Below, one piece after another: positions 25,101 through 35,187 of a DNA stretch of 64,000 nt (positions are counted from its first letter, which is position 1; each line of letters starts with the position of its first letter). This DNA comes from Carex sylvatica. Lineage: Eukaryota; Streptophyta; Magnoliopsida; Poales; Cyperaceae. The notes below the pieces were generated by a model that saw only the letters and a list, made by a program, of their open reading frames with translations, searched no databases and had not been told where the DNA came from. A program made the translations under genes and the position numbers. The stretch lies in contig CAXKVR010000039.1 of assembly GCA_964058845.1 (NCBI GenBank), forward strand, positions 1 to 64,000. Reading direction: 5' to 3'.

Positions 25101-25900
25101 GTATACTGCTTAGCAAGCTAAAGCTCAGAATTGAAGTTATTACCCAGACCCATGTCTTTAATTATGACCCCCACAATGAAAATGTCCATACCATTTATAT
25201 AACAAATTCCTTTTTCTTTCAACAAAATTAAATTGTCGGCTTTTTTGGTCCTGATACTTTAAAAATAAAAAATCAAAATCAAAATAAAAACTATCCCCAC
25301 GGTCAGGATGTGGGGATAGTTTATGAAAATATATGAAATATTTCATAGCCTACGAAGGTCTTTTCACAGCAAGTTTATGGAAATCACTTTTGTGGAAATA
25401 TCTTTGGTGAATGATCCAAATAGAATTGGGTTAAATCCTTTGCAGCAAATAGTGGACGCCTGTCCTTGTCTGGAGCAGCAAGCATCAAGGCCAAAAGACC
25501 TCCAGTGCTTGTCCCCGCAATGACATCAAAATAATCTGCGAGCCTCACTCCCTCCCCATCAAGCTCCTGTATTAACACATATGATCATTTGCATAAGTTA
25601 TTCATTTGGAATACATCAATTAATAGAACACAACAAATCTAATCACCCAACACAGTCAGCTATGCCTGGTCTTATAATTCTTAATGAGTTAATTACTCTA
25701 TAAATATTCTGTTGATGGGGGTTAAGTTGCGGGGAGGCGAGGGGAGTGGAAGTTTGTCTTACTTGAAGCTTTGACTCGAGAAACCCGAGAATAGTTGCTG
25801 GAATGATTCCCCTAACACCACCACCATCGATGCTTAGCACGGTGACGATGTTTTTTTTAGCAAGTGTGGATTCACTACTTCCATCTGCTGATTTGGCCAT
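22144..25900 (-). CDS. Patatin-like phospholipase (group II), copy 3, complete
   Basis: Six exons in gene order: 25763-25900, 25388-25566, 24556-24745, 23711-23872, 22840-23142, 22144-22377; 1206 coding bases, 401 residues, TAA at 22144-22146. Motifs: DGGGVRG at 25-31, GTSTGG with Ser66, Asp215 in DGG followed by [15 protein letters not shown] near the C terminus. The ATG at 25900 was chosen because it gives the 46-residue first exon of the other copies; an in-frame TTG lies five codons upstream. Exon lengths match copy 1 in all four exons that can be compared. Intron 3 contains a complete 425-bp foldback element with a 10-bp target duplication. No signal peptide; a cytosolic lipid acyl hydrolase is likely. 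No disabling change is seen. Confidence 0.95.
23957..24381. mobile_element. Foldback Mutator-type MITE in intron 3 of patatin-like copy 3
   Basis: A near-perfect palindrome of 425 bp. Ends GAGGTTGGCTAC and its reverse complement, then the palindrome GCTTATATAAGC. It is flanked by the exact 10-bp direct repeat TATGGTTGAC at 23947-23956 and 24382-24391, the size expected for Mutator-superfamily insertion. The absence of this segment from copy 2's intron 3 confirms the insertion. Confidence 0.9.
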
Positions 25901-25962
25901 TTTGGTATATGTCAATTAAATTGGAAAGTATGTACTGGCATCAAGGATAAGAGATAATTGTA

Positions 25963-25974
25963 CTTGTATATATA
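25963..25974 (-). promoter_or_regulatory. TATA box of patatin-like copy 3
   Basis: Minus strand reads TATATATACAAG, about 63-74 bases upstream of the ATG at 25900, matching the position in copies 1 and 2. Confidence 0.5.
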
Positions 25975-26514
25975 TGTATTCTTAAGGATCAACAGCCTTA
26001 AAGAACTAAGATTGTATTAACTTGTTGTTGTACCAGCAAAGAATATATATAATGAATATATTTAGTTATCTTGTGTACGTCGAAAGTTCCTACCATTTTA
26101 TGTAATTGAGTATTGAATACATCATCATTGAGGAATTATACAAGGATCGATCAGTGCACAAGAAACAAATTCTGAATCAACCATATAAAATGCAACTCTT
26201 TTGAGCATTAATTCTTGCTTATATGTTAAACCATTCTTTATGAAATATACGGTGTACAAGCAAATAAATAACATTTTCTCAGTTTTAAGTAATCCTATTT
26301 GAACTGATTTGTTCAAAAAGCTTAAATTTGAGTAGGAAGCTTTCTAGATCAACGCATGCTTGTCAGATTATTGAACCGATCATCTTATATTATTTCCCAT
26401 TTGTCGGCCACAAATGCCATATTAACAATGTATATATGGTATACAGAGGCGGATTTACTTCGGAGATATGGGGTCAATTAATTCCATTTAAAAAAAATTG
26501 TATATATATCTATA

Positions 26515-26865
26515 GAGGTTGGCTGCTCTACTTACATAAGCATATGAAGATATATGCTTATAAGTCATTTTTTCGTTTTCAAAATCTAAAAAGTTGATCT
26601 CAACCGTTATATGTGATTTCTATATTAAAATGTACTTAGAGACCAAATTTTATATTTTTCTGAAGTCACAATTGGATCAGCAATTTTCAAAATGGCTTAA
26701 TAAATAGTAAAAAAATTCAGAAAAATGAAAAATTTGATCTCCAAGCACATTTCAATATAGAAATCACATCTAACGGTTCAAATTGACTTTTTAGATTTTG
26801 AAAATAAAAAAATAACTTATAAGCATATACCCTCATATGCTTATGTAAGTAGAGTAGCCAACCTC
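26515..26865. mobile_element. Foldback MITE, GAGGTTGGCT tip, internally deleted
   Basis: Ends GAGGTTGGCTGCTCTACTTA and the inverted GAGGTTGGCTACTCTACTTA. Same core as the 23957 element, but part of the left arm near the fold is missing, so the arms are unequal. Confidence 0.75.
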
Positions 26866-26871
26866 TATATG

Positions 26872-26900
<29 letters not shown>

Positions 26901-26903
<3 letters not shown>

Positions 26904-27312
26904 CTAATATGCATTCGTATGCATATAAGCTGAAATACATATGGTCAAAATTTGAAATTTTAAAATCCAAAAAGTCGATCTGAACCGTTCATCTTGTTCT
27001 CCATATTAATATGTGTTTCGAGACCAAATTTTATATTTTTTTTAATTTTTTTACTATTTATTAAGCCACTTTGAAAATTATTGATCCAACGGTGACTTAA
27101 TAAAACAGTAAAATCAGCAGCCACCGTTGGATCAACAATTTTCAAAGTAACTTAATAAATAGTAACAAAATTCAGAAAAATGTAAAATTTGGTCTCGAAG
27201 CACATTAATATGGAGGACAAGATGAACGTTCAGATCGACTTTTTGGATTTTGAAATTTCAAATTTTGACCGTATGTATTTCGGCCCATATGCATACGAAT
27301 GCATATTAGTCT
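26901..27312. mobile_element. Foldback MITE, tip AGACTAATATGCATTCG
   Basis: Ends AGACTAATATGCATTCGTAT and its inverted copy, then GCATAT-containing palindromic words. The core is shared with the other foldback elements; (GA)n and (CT)n tracts lie just outside both ends. Confidence 0.75.
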
Positions 27313-28506
27313 CTCTCTCTATATATATATATATTTATTTATATCTTGGCACTGTATAAATGACCTCCATTCTCCGAAGGAAAATTTTATATGATTAATC
27401 CCCGTAGTTTGAAAGTCTGGCTCCGCCCCTGATAATATACATATATACATATAAATTGGGATGCATCTACTTATTCCAAAGTTAAAGGCAAGGAATGTCA
27501 CCATCATAGAGATTGAAGGAATCCCACCATAACATACCGTATCTGATTAAACACTTAATAAAGGGTCACATATAAACCACAAAATAGTTGTTTAAACAAA
27601 CCTATATATATAATCCTAGTTGATATGGAAAGCACAAACTGGCATTTTTACCATTTATCCCTCTTTATACACCAGTTGCAATATCTTCACAAGTCACCGC
27701 GAATAACAGGAAATTAGTAGCAAATTTGTAACAGAACACAAGTACATGTATATCTGGATAAATTGTGGTTAAACACAAATGAATATGATCCATGACAGAA
27801 CACAATTAAGTACATGTACTATCTGTTCTGTGTTCTAAAACTGAAATATACACTAGGGAGTAGTCATGAGTTTTCTCTAAGGAATTTGAATCACACACTA
27901 TATAGAGCCAAGAGCTAATTATAATTTATTAATTTAACTTGAATTAAGTAAACCATAGATTTATATTGCTATGATAGTTTTTTTTATCAAAATAAAAATA
28001 TTGCAATGATATATGTATGTATGTACAAAGTCAGGAGGGTTTTTTTTTTTTCTTCTCAATTCAAATACGCAATGACGTATTTGATGTTGATGGTGCTATA
28101 TATATTTATAGTTAATTTATTTTCTCAAACTTGCTCATTGCATGCATACAATAATTTATTTTCTCAACTAAGGAATTTCAAGTTGTGTACTTGATCCGTT
28201 GAGATTTGAGAATGATAGAATGTTAATTTAGAATAATGCATCTTTAATTCTGATTCTAAGGTTAGCATTGACCAAGATTATATTTTGCACTCAATACATT
28301 GATCAGCTCTCATGACTGGACTTCGCAAAAAAATAAGGATAAGGTAATGAAATTGCATATATATATAAGTTCGAAGAACAGCTAGCAAGCATTTTTTTTT
28401 CAAAAAAAAAAAAAAAAAAAGTTCCACAAAGAAAAATGTCCGCATCGATCATCCATGATCATGCTCTCAAATAAAATCCTGATTATTAATTTGATTCATG
28501 AGTGAG

Positions 28507-28860
28507 GCTTTGGCAATGAGCACATTACAAATTGATACGTGCTATGCATCTTTACCTTTATTTTCAAAGTGCAAATAATTAATCCAAATCATTAATTACA
28601 CCTGATCTCATATGAAAATGTACTTCAAGAGCAAATTATACATTCTTTAGAATTATTTTACTATTTTTTAAATAAAAAGAAAACCACTACTTTTTGAATG
28701 GTCCATAATCTTTAATTTTTTATGTACCTACTTAATAAATTCTAAAAAATATAAAATTTAGTCAATATTTTTATATGTTGAACGGTTCAAATAAAACGTT
28801 CGGATTTAAAAGATGAAGTTATAAATACATAATGAAAGTCGTTGTGAAATATGCATAACA
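28507..28860. mobile_element. Degraded foldback element
   Basis: Weak inverted symmetry around about 28690, with family words (ACATTCTTTAGAAT, TTTACTATTTTTTAA and inverted TTAATAAATTCTAAAAAAT). Ends are not clear. Confidence 0.35.
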
Positions 28861-28881
28861 TATACCATGAATAATCATTTT

Positions 28882-28976
28882 AGTACCCACACCTCCGTCT
28901 CCGCATCGTACCTGCATATTTTTCAACTCAGTCAACATTCTAATTTAATCATTCTAACTAACGAATTTCTAAAATA

Positions 28977-29017
<41 letters not shown>

Positions 29018-29970
29018 CCCACCTCCATTAGCGATATAAATCGGCTCTCAATCTGATCCGCTTGCAGAGAAAATAAAAAAATCTCAGATCGTGTCGACGG
29101 CCTCTGCAACCCGAATCACCTCTACCTCACCAGCCTCCGTCTGCACGCCCCCTGCGTGCTTCCTCTACTCGCCACCTCTTTTTGGCATTATAGATATTAA
29201 TACTTTGTTACATTTATGTTAATACTTGATTGAATATATATCTACATTACTTATAACATATATTAATACTTTCCATCTGTAATATATAAAATATTAAACT
29301 GATAAATAATTTTTATTTTATTGTTCAATATCATAATGAATATTGATCTAAATGTGTATTTTTGAGATGATTTATGCATACAAGATAAATAGTTTTCATT
29401 TTATGATAATTGTATAGTTATAAACACTTTTTGAGATTGATGTAAGCACAACGTAGTATAGATATAAATACTTTCAATACTTAGATATTAATACTTTCAG
29501 TCCACACATGCACACATGCAGCTATGGTTCCCCCATGCCATTTGAGTGGTTCCTAATGCGGGTACGACGTCAGAAATTTTGAAAAAAAGGTGCGGGTATG
29601 ATTATTTAATAATAATTTATTTATCATTTGCATTGTTTTCTATATAGATATAAATACTTGTGTTCTTTGGACTACATACTTCAAGATTTGACTATTAATA
29701 TTAAAAAAAAGTTACAGATCTAAAACAGTTGCAGTCCCCACAAGCAATTATGGAAGTTTAGGTGCGGGTACGATTATTTAAAAATAATTAATTTATCATT
29801 TACATTGTCTACTATATATATATAAATACTTGTCTTTTTTGGATTACATACTTCAAGATTTGACTATTAATATTAAAAAAAAAGTTACAGATCTGAAACG
29901 ATTGCGGTCTCCACAAGCAGTTATGGCAGTTTAGGTGCGGATATTGTGCGGGTACGCAAGTGTGGGTACT
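28882..29970. mobile_element. Unclassified element with AGTACCCACAC inverted ends
   Basis: Left end AGTACCCACAC and its reverse complement GTGTGGGTACT at 29960-29970. Inside are (CT)n at 28979-29014, a GC-rich stretch at about 29085-29180 unlike its surroundings, and two tandem copies of a 172-bp unit at 29589-29933. No target duplication was found. The corresponding place upstream of copy 2 lacks it, which supports insertion. Confidence 0.45.
29589..29933. repeat. Tandem duplication, 172-bp unit, two copies
   Basis: Units start at 29589 and 29761, each opening GGTGCGGGTA; a third partial start lies at 29934. Copies differ by scattered substitutions. Confidence 0.85.
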
Positions 29971-31362
29971 CATATCAGCTTCCATATACCATAGCCTCAT
30001 TATTTTATTCATTTGAAATTTTAAAGAGATATTATCGTGAATTTATTTTCATTAAATTGAATGTTTAATCAATTTTAATTTTCTCAACTTTTATAACGTT
30101 GCCTCGATCCTAGCTTAAGCTGTACGTACCGGTGAAACTAATTATTTCAAAAGAAAATATAATTACGAACAATTTCATTGAAATAATAAAATATTTCTCT
30201 GCAAGATACAACCCTTCCTCTAGTTAGCTAAAATTATTTCAGTTACAAGTACTTGCTATCTGCTAATAGTAGCACGAATTGAATTAGAAAAAATATTCTA
30301 GGGTAATATGGTACTGATTTTTTCTGTCAAATTTGACTTAATGATCATCATTGGTAGCATTAGAGATCAGTTCGTTGGTGTTCACAAATCAACATCTCGA
30401 ATCAATTGTCTAATTGCAAAGTAAACCTTTCTAATTTACTACAAGAATCTGTCACTATAGCTATATATCTGTGAGGTAAAAAAAAACTATTGTCGAGATG
30501 ACACTGACAAAAAATTTCAAAGATATCATTATTACCAACAGAAATAATCATGACTTATTCTTGTAATTATTTTTATGTATTTGAATCTGTTGGCCAATAG
30601 ACTGATTGGCTAATCTGTGACAATACGCTGTAAAAGCGAAGATGTTGCTGTCAATATGACAACATCTACACCTAGTTTATTACAGTAGATTATTAAAAAT
30701 ATTTGGAATTTAAGCTTGATGTTTGATTTAGTCTTCATAGGATAAGTAAGTGCGCAATCATATCCTGACTTAAATATCCAAAGTCTTTATCTTGGAAACT
30801 AATATACAATTAGATTGTGAAAAGCTAGCAGCATCTCCTTCAGTTAAATGTTGAATAATTAAATTAATTATACACATGCTTTCCTTGCAGCCGATTTTAT
30901 ATTTTGCCCAGCTAATTACACCGAAATTTTGCAGTAAATTAATAGATCACAAATCATATGACTAATCAACCTACATATTAATTAATTGGGGAACTGATAT
31001 ACTAATATACTAATACCATTATGACTTTTTTACTCGCATTGATCGGTACCAGCAGTGTAGTAATATTCGGTCGAATATTCGGTTACAATCCGAATAGAAA
31101 ATTTATATTGGGTCCGAATATATGCAGTTTAGAGTATATTAACAGTAATAAAAATACAGTTTAAAGTATATTAACAGATATTTATACTACATATTACTGA
31201 TTTAAAGTATATTATGAAACCAGCTATTTTAACCGGTCAACATGTTCTGATAAACTTTCAATGAAGCTTGGACTGAAGCATTTAAACTGAACAATAAAGC
31301 ACGTAAGATGAATAATTTCACTATTAATTAAAAATTAATAAATTGTATAGTAAAATATAGTA

Positions 31363-31694
31363 GAGGAGGGTTACAATACTTCATTCTCATATTGTATATC
31401 TCCGTTTTCAAATTTTAAACTGTCGATCCAAACATTTAACATAATTTTCATACTAAAATATGCTTAGTGATGAAATTTTATAATTTTTAAAAAAATTTAC
31501 TATTTTTTTAGATAGGCAAAAAATCAATGTTTTTAAACGGTTCAGATACAATGATTTTGTACATATCTTAAAAAATAGTAATAAGTTTCCAAAAATTATA
31601 AAATCTCATCACTAAGCATATTTTAGTGTGGAAATCATATTCAACGGTTTGAATCAATGAGATACCAAAGAGATGAGATATTGGAACCCTCCTC
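31363..31694. mobile_element. Foldback MITE, tip GAGGAGGGTT
   Basis: Ends GAGGAGGGTTACAATA and the inverted GAGGAGGGTTCCAATA. Flanks AATATAGTA (31354-31362) and AATATAATA (31695-31703) match at eight of nine bases, consistent with a Mutator-type 9-bp target duplication. Confidence 0.75.
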
Positions 31695-32221
31695 AATATA
31701 ATAATGTGACTTAAATAAGTTAACTACTAATTAAGACCAATACGTTGAGTACAAAACTAATCAACTAATTGTAAAAATAGTAATGTAACATAAATTTTTG
31801 TAGCCCAAGTTTTAAGGCAAATAAGTTAAATCCAGCATAGCTCTAGCGAGTTTCAACCGAGGTTGGGTGCTCTGGCCAATATACTTCCAAATTCCAATGG
31901 ATCTTCAATTGAAACATTTAAACCAAAAAAAAATTAAAGCGCATAAACTGAATACTACGACCAATTATAAGTTGAATACTAAGACAAATAAAATGAATAA
32001 TAAAATAGTAATGAAATCTAAACATCACAAGTCTTTAGACAACTAAATTTTATATTATTATTAATAATTTGAATACTAATCAATAAATTTTAAAAAAAAA
32101 AAAAAAAGCATAAATCTCAAAGTGCGTTGGATCATTGTTGAAAGTTTGTCAGATCACTGATAAATTCGAGAGACCACCAAGGCACCAATGCGATTAATTC
32201 GATGGCGCGCGGTAATGCAAG

Positions 32222-33355
32222 TAGGAGTGCGAACGGATCGGATAATATGCGAACGGATCGGATAATATCCGACCGAATTCGGATTCATATCTGTAACATC
32301 CGATAATTTCAATAAATTTATTTAACTTTATTTTGAATTTATATGTATAATATTAGAAATATAAAGGAGTAAAATGTAAAATACAAAATTTAAAAATAAA
32401 AAATAACGTGGCATTTCTTTTACCACGTGGGCCCCATCCATGAATAACCCCCATTTTTAACGCCACCTCCATTTACTAAGTTGTTTATATTGATTTAATC
32501 TCTCCTCTTGTTAACATAAAATCAAAAGAAAATCGTAAAAAAAAAAAGGAGAAACAGAAAGAAAGAGAAAGAGATATTTTGATAAAAAAAAAAAATTATT
32601 CGATCGAGTATCTATTTGATTAGAATTCTGACTATGTTGCGTTGATTCTAAATAGTCGTTGCAGTTTGATTTGAATTTTCTGGATTGATCGCTATCAGGT
32701 AATCGAACTTCTCTATAATCTGTGTTTTCGATTTGTTTGGTTGAGTTGGCGTTTGAATTAAGTTTTAGATTATGATGCATATTTAACGAGGCAGCGGGTC
32801 TGAGGTTCGAATTTAATTTGTGATGATATGATCGTGTGTTATGAGAAATTGTGAAATGATATGATTGTGTGAAATGAAATGATACAGTTAGTGTGATTTG
32901 TTCTATTAATAACTTAGATTCAGGTGTTATTGCCAGTAAATATGCAGATATAATTTGATTTGAAATTGTGTGAATTAATTCAGTCTGATTGAATGGTTGT
33001 TTAAATAAGCTAATTATAGATAAACGCGTCGTTAAATAATCGATTACTGAGTTTTGTAGCTTATTAAGTATTGTTCCTTTGTGTTTATTTTGCGACATAG
33101 GTTGACAGAACGAATGATGGATGCGAGGGTGTCTCTTTTGTCGTGATTTTCGGTCCGATGGCAGGGTCATGACAATATTCGGAAACTAAATACAGATATC
33201 TGATATTCGAATATCTGTGCGGATACAGATATGAATATGATTTTGAATTTTAAACATTCGTGAAGTATCTAATTCGTATCCGAAAAATAAAAACATATCA
33301 GATATGGATATGTTTTACCACTATCCGATCCGTATCCTATCCGTTTGCACCCCTA
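32222..33355. mobile_element. hAT-type element apparently carrying a captured gene 5' region
   Basis: Ends TAGGAGTGCGAACGGAT and inverted TAGGGGTGCAAACGGAT. The exact 8-bp direct repeat AATGCAAG flanks it at 32214-32221 and 33356-33363, diagnostic for hAT insertion. Subterminal regions carry many GGATAT/ATATCC words. The centre, about 32405-33175 on the plus strand, does not look like transposon sequence: it holds a CCACGTGGGCCCC stretch (G-box and TGGGCC-type sites), an A/G-rich leader, ATCAG|GTAATCG like a 5' splice site at about 32697, GACATAG like a 3' splice site near 33101, and then an ATG at 33114. The frame from that ATG closes after ten codons, so no protein is predicted. The capture is inferred. 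Confidence 0.8.
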
Positions 33356-33503
33356 AATGCAAGATAGAGAAGGTACACAATGTTGGCTCACTAAAAACTA
33401 TTGACTACTTAAACTATTTATTATCAATTATTGTAACAATCATAGTATGCAAATGACATTTCTAGTCAATTTGATAGACGCTTACTATTAAATAAAAGAA
33501 TAA

Positions 33504-33590
33504 ACTCATCTATCTTTATCGCAGTAAAGAAAACATCATCTCATCTATCTTTATCGCAGTAAAGAAAACATCATCTCATCTATCTTTATC
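33504..33590. repeat. Short tandem repeat, 35-bp unit
   Basis: About 2.5 copies of a unit containing CATCTATCTTTATCGCAGTA. It lies in a region otherwise shared with upstream sequence of copy 2. Confidence 0.8.
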
Positions 33591-34009
33591 TAGTACAACT
33601 ACAACCAAGTCAAAAAAAAAAAAAAAAGTACAACTACAACATCCATATCCGTTATCTTCATGTTTAATATGACAAACAAATTCATAGCTTAGGTGAAAAT
33701 AAAATAAAAAAATTGACAAGAACTTGTACATACTTAAACCTATTAGTCTTTCTTTTTTTTAATAAAATTGTTGGTGAGCCGATTGCTCGCTAACCTTCAA
33801 AATAAGAAAATAAAAACAAAAGCCTATCTCTAACAAAAGAATCAGTCTTTAATTTAGTGGTAAAATACAATATTCTTCTTGTAAAAGATCACAGGTTTAA
33901 TAAATGAATAAAAAGTTATTTATGAAAATTAAAATTTGAAAGACTGCACCTCTATCTTTTTCTCAAAAAAAATAATAAAATCTTATCAAACACAATCAAC
34001 AATCCGAAT

Positions 34010-34480
34010 CCGAATGTAAGAAGATTTTACATTTATGGCATCCCTAGCCTCTAGTTCTCTTCCCTTTCATCAAAGTTTTTACATCATTGGTTTCTTCAAT
34101 TTAGATTTAAAATTTTTGTAAAACTAGTGCAAAAGAAAGATTATGACTAATGACATAATTAAAAGACTTGTAGCACCGACACATTTTCTTAGAAATTTGA
34201 CCATCACTCTAAAACAGGTTTACGAAACAAGCTCATCAGGAATTTAGACTCAAGACAATGCTTAATTTAGGTGAAATTAATAAATTAAGACAAGCACTCA
34301 ATATATATATATATTTTTTAAAGAAATAAACCGAAAATTACAATTGTTCGTGAGATGTTATTTAAATTTCTTCTCCCAAGAAGTTAGCACTGATTTGTTT
34401 GATCTTTGCCTCTTAAATTGTGGTACTAATTTACTACAATGTTTATTTTTTATCAATTACTCTGATTTTGATTTATTATA
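34010..34480. repeat. Block shared with 18960-19590
   Basis: Direct-orientation partner of 18960-19590. It is followed at 34550-34745 by sequence matching the upstream regions of patatin-like copies 1 and 2. Confidence 0.7.
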
Positions 34481-35187
34481 ATCCTCTAGTAATTATAAAT
34501 TATTTGTTGGCCTCTTAACAACAAAATTATTGCTCCATCTCTGTGTGGATCCACTATCATAAAATGATCTAACTATTGACTTTGTGCTCTGTGTGGTGCA
34601 CACCATGCATTAGGTAAGTCTTTAGAATAGAACATCTCAACATTAGCTTAAATTAAAAACCATGTGATCTCATTGGATGGAAGACATAAAAACAAACACA
34701 AAAGTCTATTCAAAGGCATGCCTTAATTTGAACAAGTCCACCTTACCAAAAGAGCACACTCTGTTGACTTGTTTTCTTCTTGATGAAGACATGACTCATC
34801 AATGTACATGTTAATTTAATAATGACCACTAGTAATATAAAGAAAACAACACTTCATTTTATCTAAACTGACAAGCAACTGCTTCCTGAAACAATCTCAT
34901 ATGACAAACAAATAGTGTCCCTAGTTGATAACAAGTTAACGTAATAGCAACAAAAATATAAGCACATGTCTACACAAACTTCTATTTAAACAAAAAAAAA
35001 ATCACTTATATTTTTAGTGTGTTTGTGTGTGTGTCAGTATAGCCATTTTTTTGTCACTTGCTCTAAATTAATAGAATTAACATGGTCCAACTAACTGTAC
35101 ATTTTAAAAAAACTAATTTCAAATTGGACAACATGTAACTTCATACCACTCCAATAGATCTATGAAAGCACAATGAGGTCTTCTAAG

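Larger units (their letters stand above)
26444..27431. mobile_element. hAT-like non-autonomous element hosting two foldback MITEs
   Basis: Left end CAGAGGCGGATTTAC and right end (reverse complement) CAGGGGCGGAGCCAGAC are typical hAT termini. Flanks ATGGTATA and ATAATATA agree at six of eight bases, as expected for an old 8-bp target duplication. Foldback elements at 26515-26865 and 26901-27312 lie inside. No transposase is present. Confidence 0.65.
25975..35187. other. Gene-free spacer between patatin-like copy 3 and SCNM1
   Basis: No gene seen. Contains a hAT-like element with two foldback elements inside (26444-27431), upstream blocks shared with copy 2 (28079-28345, 30165-30400, 30740-30960), an element with AGTACCCACAC ends (28882-29970), a foldback element (31363-31694), a hAT-type element with apparent captured gene sequence (32222-33355), a 35-bp tandem repeat (33504-33590), a retroposon tail near 33755-33805, a degraded SINE near 33841-33975, and a block matching 18.96-19.6 kb (34010-34480). 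The stretch 34550-34745 matches upstream regions of copies 1 and 2, so a trace of a fourth unit may extend to about 34.8 kb. Confidence 0.6.

Noticed and set aside
25900..25915. Upstream TTG start for patatin copy 3
   Set aside because: The ATG at 25900 gives exactly the 46-residue first exon of copies 1 and 2.
28979..29014. (CT)18 tract as a promoter element
   Set aside because: Microsatellites of this type are common throughout the window and no gene lies downstream.
32511..33170. 219-codon open frame on the minus strand, the longest non-genic frame here
   Set aside because: It lies wholly inside the hAT-type element, has biased Ser/Asn/His/Phe composition and no domain, and runs antisense to what looks like a captured promoter and intron.
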